From Clostridium sp. chh4-2 (GTDB lineage Bacteria; Bacillota; Clostridia; Lachnospirales; Lachnospiraceae): DNA of 64,000 bases. Shown in pieces: positions 51,498-59,653 of this stretch (its first letter is position 1; each line of letters opens with the position of its first letter). The stretch is taken from NCBI RefSeq assembly GCF_002899675.1, contig NZ_PKUU01000006.1, positions 124,001-188,000 on the forward strand, given 5' to 3'. Made by a program: the position numbers and the translations under genes. The notes below the pieces were generated by a model that saw nothing but the letters and a program-made list of their open reading frames with translations, was not told the DNA's origin and searched no databases.

Positions 51498-52265
51498 TTA
51501 TTTTAAGCTATCACGTTTTACCTTTTTAAGCCTTACTATCATTACCATAGGAATTTCTTTATTGTTTTTGAAACATTCTTCATAAAATCCATCAATGACA
51601 AATCCAGCTCTGAAACAAAGGTTAAAAATATCTTGTATGGAACGATGATAATAAATCTGCTCCTCCGGCTGCCCTTCGATCGCTATATCATAGTAACTGT
51701 GCGGTGTCATATATTTTTCAGTCAATGTGATAAAACAAGGGTGCTGCGTTGCAAAGACAAAAATCCCGTTTTCCTCCAATAGTTCATAAACAGCCATAAA
51801 AAGCGGTTCAATATCCGTAATATCCATAATTGCCATATTAGAAACTGCTTTCGTAAAGGCTCGATTTCTTTTTAATCCTAATAAGCTTTCTCTATTGGTC
51901 GCATCCGCTACGCAAAACTCAATTTGTTTTGCATATTGTGATCGCCGTCTTTTAGCCAATTCTATCATTTTTTTGCTGTAATCAAAAGCGACGACCGAAG
52001 CGCCTCTCTGTGCAAGATACGAAGAATAATTTCCATTGCCGCACGCAATATCCAAAATGTAATCCGAAGGATCAGGAGAGAGAAGTTCCGTTACTTTGGG
52101 ACGTACTACCTCTCTGTGAAATTCATTGGATTCGTCACCCATTGCATCATCCCAAAATTGTGCGTTTTTCTCCCAGATCTTTTTGCTTTCCTCTGTTCCC
52201 ATGTTCTCTCCCACTCCCAAAATTTGCCTTTTTGCTTCCATTAAATCTTCCTTACTATATTCCAT
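51498..52265 (-). CDS. Class I SAM-dependent methyltransferase
   Basis: 255 aa. SAM motif I is YILDIACGNGNYSSYLAQRG, then VVAFDYSKKMIELAKRRRSQ and a motif near AVSNMAIMDITDIEPLF. Substrate unknown; the pattern is of small-molecule or quinone-type methyltransferases. Two starts are possible: ATG at 52265 with GGAGGG upstream, or ATG at 52202 with GGGAGAG upstream. The first 18 residues (MEYSKEDLMEAKRQILGV) look like the start of a different clostridial small-protein family, so the second start may be the native one. Confidence 0.82.
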   Translation of the reverse strand: MEYSKEDLMEAKRQILGVGENMGTEESKKIWEKNAQFWDDAMGDESNEFHREVVRPKVTELLSPDPSDYILDIACGNGNYSSYLAQRGASVVAFDYSKKMIELAKRRRSQYAKQIEFCVADATNRESLLGLKRNRAFTKAVSNMAIMDITDIEPLFMAVYELLEENGIFVFATQHPCFITLTEKYMTPHSYYDIAIEGQPEEQIYYHRSIQDIFNLCFRAGFVIDGFYEECFKNNKEIPMVMIVRLKKVKRDSLK

Positions 52266-52478
52266 TGTTACCCTCCATAACTTCTGATTGTTGCCGTCTT
52301 GACTATTATGTATCTTTTCTTTCCAAAATGGTATAGGCTTTTATTTTTATAATGCTGCAAAACTTTTCTTCTGTAAGGTATTCAAAGGATATTTCCCTTT
52401 GCCGCCGCTATTGGAAAGCCAAAAGCAGCGGCTTTTTTACGCGATATGACCGAAAAGACTAGAAAGCAGGATATGTCA

Positions 52479-52933
52479 TCATTTGTCATTTCTTCTCAAT
52501 GTAATAACTGCATGGCATATCAAGCCAAATACAAGAGAAAAACAGCCACCGCCAAATAGTGATGCTCCCCACCCTGCACCCGACATTGTCATAAAACCGC
52601 CAACAAAGAAAATACCAATGCCAAGAAATATCCCGACACCATAAAAAAGTCCAATTGCCATATCATACTTATTAAATTGTCGTTTCTCTTTTTTTCACAT
52701 GTTTCCATTTTTGTTATTACCTCCTTCGCAAAATCGTCCATGTGGACTCCAAAAAGAAAACAAATTTTTTTCAACGTATTTAAATCGGGTTCATTAACAT
52801 CTCTCTCCCAATTCGATAGCGCCTGCCGGGTAACATTCAATTTCCCAGCCAGTTCTTCCTGTGTCATTCCCGATTGTGTTCGCAGATGACGTATTTGCTT
52901 TCCTGTTGTAATATCCGTCTGTTTCTGGTTCAA
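52479..52933 (-). pseudogene. XRE HTH membrane regulator, frameshifted at a 7-base A run
   Basis: The 5' part encodes GKQIRHLRTQSGMTQEELAG and KLNVTRQALSNWERDVNEPD, a Cro/CI HTH. The 3' part in another frame encodes KYDMAIGLFYGVGIFLGIGI and two membrane helices. The frames meet at seven As on the minus strand (52689-52695). Eight As would join them as CEKKEKRQFNKYDMAIG. The intact gene would be an HTH with a membrane tail. The start is a TTG at 52933, 7 bases after GGAGG. A sequencing slip at the homopolymer is an alternative. Confidence 0.7.
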
Positions 52934-53014
52934 AATGGTTCCTCCTCTCTGATGCTGATTTTATCAATGATATTTCGCAATAGCCAGCAATGAACGTTTG
53001 CATTGCGCAAGATG

Positions 53015-54934
53015 TTACATTATCTTCTGAAACATATGCCGGATCTTGTCTAAACGGCTGTTCGGGCGGCGTGGCTGAAACACAGGCTCGCCGGAAGTTT
53101 CCTGATACCCTTTTAATTCTGTAATGCAGACACTTCTTCCATTTGTATAAAAATTCAAATCATTTCTATATTCACCAATACAACGGGCAGGGATTTCCCC
53201 CTTAAAAATAACTTCATCTTTTTCAAGTCTGGTTGATTCAATGATTGCGCAATACTTTGGTGCGTCATTATAAGCCCGTGAAAGATATTCCTGCGGTGCA
53301 AAAAGGGTAAAGGAAAGGTATGGTTCCAACAGTTGTGTTCCTGCTTTTTTCAATGCCTGCTCCAACACGACAGGCGCAAGAAAACGAAAATCAGCGGGGG
53401 TGCTGACCGGGCTGTAATAAACTCCATAATCAAAACAAATTTGGCAGTCTGTCACTCCCCAGCCATATAAGCCCTGCTCCATTCCATAACGCACACCCTC
53501 CATGACGGCATTTTGAAAACTTTGGTTTAAATAGCCGAGAGATACCTCGCTTTTATATTGTGTTCCGCTTCCAACAGGAAGCGGTGTTACAGTCAAACCA
53601 ATAGATGCCCAAAACGGATTCGGCGGCACTTCAATATGAATCGTGTAGCTCGCTTTTTTTTGCGGTCTTTCCAGATAAATAACCGAAGGCTCTTTCATAG
53701 CCACGCCCACATGATATTTTTCTTCTAATAGCGAACAAATAACTTCTAACTGTACTTTTCCCAAAAAAGATAATATAATCTCATGTGTAACAGTATCAAT
53801 GTCAAAATGCAAAAGAGGGTCTGTATCAGCAATCTCTGTGAGGGCATTTAACAGGGCTTCCCTTTGCTCCGGCTTTTGCGGCTCTACCGTTGTCCGAAGT
53901 AATGGCATGGGATTATCAATCCGTGTTTTGTGAGGCAGGAGTTTTTCATTTCCCAGAATGTCGTTCAGTTTCAAAGTATCATCAGCTAAAATAACAATTT
54001 CTCCCGGACAGGCATGGTCAACCGGGACGATTTCACCATTTGACGGAATACACATTTCTGTAATCTTTATTTTTTCCTTTTTTGACAGCAGCAGGGTATC
54101 CCGTAAATGGAGCGTCCCATGATACAGGCGTAAATAAGAAAGCCGTTTTTTCCGCTCTGTATACTCAACCTTAAAAACATATCCACATAATTCAGACTGA
54201 ATATCGTCTGTTTCTGTAATGAAAGTTTCTGTAATCGCTTCAATCAGTTTTTCTGTTCCTAAATTGTCTTTTGCACTCCCATGATAAACAGGAAACAAAG
54301 AGCAGCATCTGGTTCTTTTGCACTTTTCATATTGTAATTCCTGTATATCCAAAGAATCCTCTGCAACATATCGTTCTAATAGTTCATCGCTTCCGGAAAT
54401 AATCATATCCCATTTGTCCAAATCAGAAATATCGGTCATGGTTATCTTTGGCGACAGGGAAACCTCCTGCATGACAATCATATCACTGGTAAGTTTATCT
54501 TTAATGCTTTGGTAAACACGCCGCAGGTCGATCCCATTTTGGTCTATCTTATTTATAAAGATAATTGTCGGAATGTCCATTTTCTGAAGCGCATGGAATA
54601 ATATACGGGTTTGTGCCTGTACGCCGTCTTTTGCCGAAATGACTAAAACAGCTCCGTCAAGGACAGATAAAGAGCGGTATGCTTCGGTTAAAAAATCCAT
54701 ATGACCGGGAGTGTCCACGATATTGATTTTATAATCATTCCAGCAAAAAGAAGTAACCGCTGTCTGAATGGTAATTCCGCGCTGCCGTTCCAAAATCATA
54801 GTGTCTGTTCTTGTAGTTCCTTTATCCACGTTTCCTTGTTCCGCAATCGCTCCACTGGTGTACAGCAGGCTTTCCGTCAATGTTGTTTTTCCTGCGTCTA
54901 CATGGGCGAGAATTCCAATATTGATTATTTTCAT
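53015..54934 (-). CDS. Ribosomal protection tetracycline resistance protein (Tet(W)/Tet(O)/Tet(32)-like)
   Basis: 639 aa, an EF-G-like GTPase that removes tetracycline from the ribosome. G motifs: [15 protein letters not shown] (P-loop), [20 protein letters not shown], and FINKID. The C-terminus [20 protein letters not shown] and [17 protein letters not shown] is typical of the class. Compared from memory with Tet(W), Tet(O), Tet(32), Tet(M) and Tet(S), it is full length but differs at many scattered positions from each (e.g. [20 protein letters not shown]), so it may be a divergent or mosaic allele. A Tn916-like attenuator leader lies upstream. Confidence 0.93.
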   Translation of the reverse strand: MKIINIGILAHVDAGKTTLTESLLYTSGAIAEQGNVDKGTTRTDTMILERQRGITIQTAVTSFCWNDYKINIVDTPGHMDFLTEAYRSLSVLDGAVLVISAKDGVQAQTRILFHALQKMDIPTIIFINKIDQNGIDLRRVYQSIKDKLTSDMIVMQEVSLSPKITMTDISDLDKWDMIISGSDELLERYVAEDSLDIQELQYEKCKRTRCCSLFPVYHGSAKDNLGTEKLIEAITETFITETDDIQSELCGYVFKVEYTERKKRLSYLRLYHGTLHLRDTLLLSKKEKIKITEMCIPSNGEIVPVDHACPGEIVILADDTLKLNDILGNEKLLPHKTRIDNPMPLLRTTVEPQKPEQREALLNALTEIADTDPLLHFDIDTVTHEIILSFLGKVQLEVICSLLEEKYHVGVAMKEPSVIYLERPQKKASYTIHIEVPPNPFWASIGLTVTPLPVGSGTQYKSEVSLGYLNQSFQNAVMEGVRYGMEQGLYGWGVTDCQICFDYGVYYSPVSTPADFRFLAPVVLEQALKKAGTQLLEPYLSFTLFAPQEYLSRAYNDAPKYCAIIESTRLEKDEVIFKGEIPARCIGEYRNDLNFYTNGRSVCITELKGYQETSGEPVFQPRRPNSRLDKIRHMFQKIM

Positions 54935-54969
54935 GTGATTGTCCTCCTTTTACAGCCCCAAAAGGGCAT

Positions 54970-55008
54970 AAAAATCCCCAGCAGTAAAATACTTTTACCA
55001 CTGGGGAT
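54970..55008 (-). terminator. Attenuator terminator before the tet gene
   Basis: On the minus strand ATCCCCAG.GGTAAAA and TTTTACTGCTGGGGAT form a stem followed by TTTTTATG. This matches the conserved attenuator found in front of tet(M) and relatives. The rest of 54935-55260 is leader RNA, with a further long-range pairing of GTATTCTTAAAT and ATTTAAGAATAC. Confidence 0.8.
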
Positions 55009-55175
55009 TATAATTTGCGGACATACACATATACAGCATACACCTGTTTGTGATTGCTGTTTTTCGGATATGTCAAAATTGATAAGGCAAAAGTATTCTT
55101 AAATTGGGTACAAAAAACCAAGCCCCCACAAAAGGGACTATCATAATCCTTTGTTCCCACTATTTGATTATAGTT

Positions 55176-55199
55176 TTATTTAAGAATACCTTGCCGCAT
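55176..55199 (-). CDS. Tet leader peptide (7 codons)
   Basis: ATG CGG CAA GGT ATT CTT AAA TAA encodes MRQGILK, preceded by AAAGGAGTAAAAAAT. An identical or nearly identical leader peptide stands before tet(M) of Tn916, as I recall. Its codons overlap one arm of the upstream anti-terminator pairing, so its translation can decide whether transcription continues into the tet gene when tetracycline slows ribosomes. Confidence 0.78.
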   Translation of the reverse strand: MRQGILK

Positions 55200-55228
55200 A
55201 TTTTTTACTCCTTTTTTGGAATGATGCT

Positions 55229-55234
55229 ATTATA
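55229..55234 (-). promoter_or_regulatory. Promoter -10 box of the tet leader transcript
   Basis: TATAAT on the minus strand, in the context GTGATATAATAGC, about 30 bases before the leader peptide. The -35 box is weak. Confidence 0.6.
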
Positions 55235-55296
55235 TCACATTAGTTTTAGGAAAGAAAGTACCTAAAAGAAATTTTTCTTCCCCTTATATGTAACAA

Positions 55297-55539
55297 TCAT
55301 ACCGACTTTCTGGCGTTCAGAATGGTTTCTGCTGTCTGCTGTGGTGTTTGGTTGGAATTGTCCAGCCAAAAGCCGATCCGTGGTGTTGTCTGCATAAATG
55401 TATCGTATAAGGTTTCAACCGTAAAGCCGGAATAGCCTGTTTTCTCCCTGTATCGTTCCCTTCCTTTTATTGTTTCCACATCTGGACAAAGAACGACAAC
55501 CTCAACAGGGTATTTATGCGGCACAAAAAATATGTACAT
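55297..55539 (-). pseudogene. 3' fragment of a small AAA/zeta-type kinase gene
   Basis: 80 aa. The segment RYREKTGYSGFTVETLYDTF and TPRIGFWLDNSNQTPQQTAE matches the C-terminal half of P-loop kinase/nucleotide-binding proteins (about 170 aa in full). The Walker A region is missing, so this is a truncated remnant. No ribosome binding site precedes the apparent ATG at 55539, although a good promoter (55577-55605) lies just upstream. Confidence 0.55.
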
Positions 55540-55576
55540 GTAACTAATTCAACACATTTATAATTTGAATAGGGAC

Positions 55577-55605
55577 ATTATAGCATTTACTAAATACAAA
55601 TTCAA
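55577..55605 (-). promoter_or_regulatory. Sigma-A-type promoter in front of the kinase remnant
   Basis: On the minus strand TTGAAT (55600-55605), 17-base spacer, TATAAT (55577-55582). It reads into the kinase fragment. A 42-bp hairpin (GCATTGT at 55656-55662 with ACAATGC at 55691-55697 and matching GGAAAATC/GATTTTCC) lies behind it. Confidence 0.55.
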
Positions 55606-55769
55606 TGTATACGGAAATAAAGATATAAGGAGTGGGAAGGATTCCGCCGTAGTCGGCATTGTAGGAAAATCCAAAAGTTTAGATTTTCCCACAATGCTTA
55701 TCTTTTGGTCTTTGGTTCGGAATAGTGTAGTGCTGGCGGTCTATCTCTTGTTTTCGGTTGCTTGCTTCC

Positions 55770-56125
55770 TTACCGTACATGAGCATTCCTCACTGACATC
55801 AAACGCTCCCCGTATCCCGGCAGGCTCTGACGCGGACAGTCTGAAATCCATTCCTGAAAGCTTTGGATACTGTCCAAAATCTGCTCTTTAATCTGTTTTT
55901 TATCTGCCGGTTCCTGAAACATAGGTTCCTCACCGTTCTGAATCCATGAAATGCTGACGCCGTAAAATTCGGCAATGCGTTTTGCCTTTGCTTCATCCAA
56001 TTCCAGATTCCCCCGCTCCAGTTTAGATAATAATGAGTTTTTGATTCCCAAGGGGAAAGAAAATTCGGCCTGTGTCAAGCCCAGATATTTTCTTAATTTA
56101 ATATACGTTCTGCCGTGCCATTCAT
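55770..56125 (-). pseudogene. XRE HTH regulator with a 2-base insertion near its start
   Basis: The main frame encodes KLRKYLGLTQAEFSFPLGIK, NSLLSKLERGNLELDEAKAK and GVSISWIQNGEEPMF, an XRE domain. The only good start, ATG at 56125 (AAGGGG upstream), gives MNGTAERI and then leaves the frame. Removing one AT from CGTATATTAAA near 56101-56104 would give MNGTAERIKLRKYLGLTQAE, a normal HTH start. The frame as it stands opens at an upstream codon near 56171-56177 with no ribosome binding site. A TATAAT box stands near 56157-56162. Confidence 0.55.
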
Positions 56126-56301
56126 ACCAGCTGCCCCTTCTTATATTTATTTTGACATCATTATATATCATTTTCAATGTTTTTTAAGACTTTTTAACGG
56201 TGCTGCCGCCCGAAATCCAAGCATTTACATTCTATTCACAAAAATAAGATTAAGACTCCCTCCGTCAATATACATCTGCCGGTTGAAGTCTTAATCTTTT
56301 A

Positions 56302-56368
56302 TCAGTTACTCCGAATAATCCGCCTTGCATAAACTGGATTGTCGGTGATGATATTATCAGCGGTACTT
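56302..56368 (-). pseudogene. Duplicated 3' fragment of a glycerophosphodiesterase gene
   Basis: Translation ADNIITDNPVYARRIIRSN followed by TGA matches the C-terminus of the intact gene at 57559-58362 (DNIITDNPAYARQIIRNN). The similarity runs on past the stop: TTGAAGTCTTAA is shared at 56283 and 57541. So about 100 bp of a second glycerophosphodiesterase gene or duplicate survives here, on the other side of the DUF7309/DUF6930 gene. Confidence 0.7.
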
Positions 56369-56413
56369 CAGTTTATACTTTTTATTATCTCATTCAATGC
56401 CATAAACTCCCCT

Positions 56414-57431
56414 TTACCTCATCATACTCATCACATCTTCCAGTATCTCATCCACTCCCTCCAGTTCATCGCCTACCAAATTAATTCCGCAGAATTCACA
56501 GATATCACTCAGTGCCGCAAAAATCCACGGATTTCTCGCATAAACCGTTTTCATGCGCCCATGCTCCATCACAAATGGAATAAAGAAATTCAAAACCGCG
56601 TCCACTTCATTCTCATCAATATCCATTATATGCATATCGATAATCATATCAGCCTGCACATCTACAGCTAGCAAAAGCAGCGGATTTATCGGTCTTTCAT
56701 ATTTGTCATCCGTCACACCGCAGTGCATGTAGCTTAAATCCAGTGCAATCTCCAGCTTATTCTTCTTCATTTTCTTCAATTTCTGTCTTAAAATATCATC
56801 TGTCAATTGAATGGATGGATGGATATTGCCTAAAGCAGTCAGGGTGGGGAATACCGGACATATTCCATATTTTTTTATCTTCGTCAAACCGGCAGGACAG
56901 AATCTCACCATTATCCCAATCGATTTCAACCGTATGATCCCTAACAGCTTTAATTGCAATAGGAAGAACCCTGTATGTATCCAACAGCACCTTTACTTCC
57001 CGCTCGTCGGGAATATATGAAAGATATCTTTTCTTAAAAGATTCAAAATAAATCCACTGCCCTTTACCCCGAAACTTTAATCCAAGCTCCTTAATCACCG
57101 TCTTTTGCTCCGGTGGCACTTCCTCACGGTCGCCAAAATAGCAGCTCAGATTGGACTGGTCTCCCATAACATACTCTATCGGCACCATAAACTCATCGGC
57201 CGTAGCAATCATGTTAAAATCAGCCAAACCATCCGCTCCCTCATACAAGCCGATTCCATAACATTCTCCGCCTTTTCCCATAACCGAACAATAAACCGGT
57301 TCCTGATAGCCAGGCAGCTGTATCTCAATTATATCCATAGACCAGAAATCTTTCCATGGCTCCAACTTTTTGATCTCAACAGCCAGATCATAAAGCTCCC
57401 GCCATAATTCTAATGATGCTTCTTTTCTCAT
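56414..57431 (-). pseudogene. DUF7309/DUF6930 protein, frameshifted in a tetranucleotide repeat
   Basis: The 5' frame (from ATG 57431) encodes RKEASLELWRELYDLAVEIK ... GIPHPDCFRQYPSIHSIDR and stops. The 3' frame continues as IQLTDDILRQKLKKMKKNKL ... EDVMSMMR. They meet in ATGGATGGATGGAT (56811-56824). With one ATGG unit fewer the reading would be RQYPSIQLTDDILRQ without a break, giving a protein of about 337 aa. The first half looks like DUF7309 and the second like DUF6930; function unknown. It lies between two copies of the glycerophosphodiesterase 3' end. Confidence 0.65.
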
Positions 57432-57558
57432 CAGTGAACTCCTTTTATTATGATAGGGTCAAATTTTGCTTAAATTCGTTTAACCAGTTTGATCGAATCT
57501 TTATGCACACTTCATCCGCCAATCTATATCTGCTGCCAGTTGAAGTCTTAAACTTTTA

Positions 57559-58362
57559 TCAGTTATTTCTAATAATCTGCCTTGCATAAGCAGGATTGTC
57601 GGTGATGATATTATCAACGCCGGCATCAATACAATTTTTTAAATCCGGATACGAATTAACTGTCCACACATAAACCTGCTTTCCCATGTGGTGAAGACCG
57701 GAAACAACATTTTTGTCAATCATTTTATAATTGAGGCTGAATAAATCTGCTTCCGGATAATCTGAAAAATTGATAGCTGCATTAGCGGTTATCAGGCCGG
57801 ATCGAAGGTCAGGAGCCAGGTTTTTCACCTGTTTAACATAATCGTAATAGAATGAAGTAATAATACACTGATCCTTTATGTTCTCCTGGTCAATCAATTG
57901 GACAACCTTAGCTATAAAATCCTGGCTCTCATGCTCATTATACTTAACTTCAATGTTAAGCTTCAGCCGGTCCCGGCAGGTATCAATTACCTGTTTCAGC
58001 GTAGGAACTTTGGTTCCCGCAAACTCAGGAGAATAAAAGCTTCCCACATCCAACGCCATCAGTTCCTCATAAGTAAGATCCCATATGTTTTTATCAACAC
58101 CTGCAAGCCGTTTTAAGTTCCGGTCATGAAGCACTACCAGAACGCCGTCTTTTGTCTGTGCCACGTCCACTTCAACCCATTTGGCGCCATGTATAGCGGC
58201 TGCCTCAAACGCAGGAATTGTATTTTCCGGCGCTGATGACTGATCCCCGCGATGGGCAGTCACCTCAATGGTTCTCTCCGCAGCAGCTGCCGCTTGGACG
58301 GTTACTGCCGCTGTAAAAACAGCGGCCAGTAAAACTACCCATATTCTCTTTAAATATTTCAT
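57559..58362 (-). CDS. Exported glycerophosphodiester phosphodiesterase
   Basis: About 267 aa. A signal peptide (KRIWVVLLAAVFTAAVTVQA) precedes the GDPD TIM-barrel: EVTAHRGDQSSAPENTIPAF (catalytic His, Glu), AKWVEVDVAQTKDGVLVVLH and HDRNLKRL (second His). KLNIEVKYNEHESQDF has the metal-binding Glu. It releases glycerol-3-phosphate from phosphodiesters outside the cell. I chose the ATG at 58362 after GGAG; the longer frame would use a TTG. It lies upstream of DUF6930 and has a partial paralogue at 56302. Confidence 0.92.
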   Translation of the reverse strand: MKYLKRIWVVLLAAVFTAAVTVQAAAAAERTIEVTAHRGDQSSAPENTIPAFEAAAIHGAKWVEVDVAQTKDGVLVVLHDRNLKRLAGVDKNIWDLTYEELMALDVGSFYSPEFAGTKVPTLKQVIDTCRDRLKLNIEVKYNEHESQDFIAKVVQLIDQENIKDQCIITSFYYDYVKQVKNLAPDLRSGLITANAAINFSDYPEADLFSLNYKMIDKNVVSGLHHMGKQVYVWTVNSYPDLKNCIDAGVDNIITDNPAYARQIIRNN

Positions 58363-58395
58363 TTCTGTCTGCTCCAAACAATTGATGTCATATTA

Positions 58396-59598
58396 TTATT
58401 TTCCTTTATAGCAGTCCGGGATCTGATTTTCATGGAATTTATTGATTTCATCCCTAAATTCCTGGCTTCTCAGAATATCCAGGCCAGTCATAGCCAGGCC
58501 CTTCGCACCTTTAATACAAACCTCATCTGCCTCCGGCATAGCCGCAGCCTTCGTATAGTCTGCGGAATGGCTCTGAATCGTTTCGTCGTCAGTTATAGAT
58601 ATGTAATCATGGATGCTTGGGATCTTAATGGATACATTGCCTATATCAGAAGACCCATACTGTTTCTTAGGATCAGGATAACACATAGTCTCTCCCAACT
58701 CCTCCATATTGGCTTTAAATGCCTCACACATAGGCATATTGGGATAACGCTCTGCATAGATAGGTTCCATTTCCACAGAAGGCACTGCACCTGTCAGCTG
58801 AGCTGCACGATCGATACAGCCTTGAATCATCTCAATCAGCTCTTCTATTCTATGCATAGTTTCCGCTCTGATGCAGAATTCACATTTTGAAAATTCCGGA
58901 ATAATGTTTCCAGCCACTCCGCCTTCCAAAATCACCCCATTAATGTTATCCTGCATCTGGAATGTAGGACGCAGCATATCGATTTGATTAAACACGCTGA
59001 TAGCCGCATTTAATGCATTTACACCGTTTGCCGGCACCGAAGAATGGGCCGCTTTCCCCTGAAATGATACCGTAACGCTTCCCGAAGCCCGTCCTCCGCG
59101 GCCGATTAAATTGGCCTTGGAACCGCCGCCTGACGGATGCATCATAAGAGCATAATCCGTCTGATCAAATGCCCCCCGCTCCAAAAGAATTGCCTTTCCG
59201 GCTCCCCCTTCTTCTGCCGGGGTGCCGATCAGGGAGATCTCACCGTCATAATTGTCCATAATGGATGCAAGACCTAAGAAGGCTCCTGTTGCACAGGTCG
59301 CTATGATGTTGTGGCCGCATCCGTGGCCGATGCCGCGCAGAGCGTCATATTCGGCGAGGAAAGAAATTCTTGGGCCCGGGGCTTTGCCTTTTTTTACGGC
59401 GCGGAAAGAGGTTTCAATGCCGCAGTAGCCGCGTTCTACGGTAAAGCCTTGGGATTCCAATAGGGATGCAATAAAGCCTGCGGCTTTGTGCTCCTGGAAG
59501 CCTAGTTCGGGGTTGGAGTGAATGTTGTGGGAGAGGGTGATTAGGGCGGGTTTTAGGGTGTCTACTGTGGTGCAGATTTGGGATTTTTCGTTTGTCAT
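58396..59598 (-). CDS. M20-family amidohydrolase
   Basis: 400 aa. SHNIHSNPELGFQEHKAAGF, FLAEYDALRGIGHGCGHNII (metal ligands), GTPAEEGGAGKAILLERGAF and MMHPSGGGSKANLIGRG identify the M20D group, related to p-aminobenzoyl-glutamate and N-acyl amino acid hydrolases. It would cleave an amide such as an N-acyl amino acid. No signal peptide. ATG at 59598 with AAAGGAG upstream. Substrate unknown. Downstream is the GDPD gene, 33 bp away. Confidence 0.92.
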   Translation of the reverse strand: MTNEKSQICTTVDTLKPALITLSHNIHSNPELGFQEHKAAGFIASLLESQGFTVERGYCGIETSFRAVKKGKAPGPRISFLAEYDALRGIGHGCGHNIIATCATGAFLGLASIMDNYDGEISLIGTPAEEGGAGKAILLERGAFDQTDYALMMHPSGGGSKANLIGRGGRASGSVTVSFQGKAAHSSVPANGVNALNAAISVFNQIDMLRPTFQMQDNINGVILEGGVAGNIIPEFSKCEFCIRAETMHRIEELIEMIQGCIDRAAQLTGAVPSVEMEPIYAERYPNMPMCEAFKANMEELGETMCYPDPKKQYGSSDIGNVSIKIPSIHDYISITDDETIQSHSADYTKAAAMPEADEVCIKGAKGLAMTGLDILRSQEFRDEINKFHENQIPDCYKGK

Positions 59599-59653
59599 AT
59601 GAATTATTCTCCTTTGATTTTTTTATATGTTTTTCATTTTGATGATCATGAAT

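Larger units (their letters stand above)
44207..55300. mobile_element. Mobilisable element with tetracycline resistance (approximate ends)
   Basis: A co-oriented block: serine recombinase at one end, then TnpW, DnaC-like, replication initiator, small protein, relaxase, MobC, candidate oriT, HTH_16 and sigma factor, methyltransferase, XRE and a tet ribosomal protection gene. Base composition rises in 44.2-51.4 kb and codon use differs from the flanks. The left end is near 44190-44215, where a chromosomal HTH gene is truncated. The right end was not found; it lies between about 55.26 and 56.2 kb. No conjugation (type IV secretion) genes are present, so it would need a helper. Confidence 0.75.
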
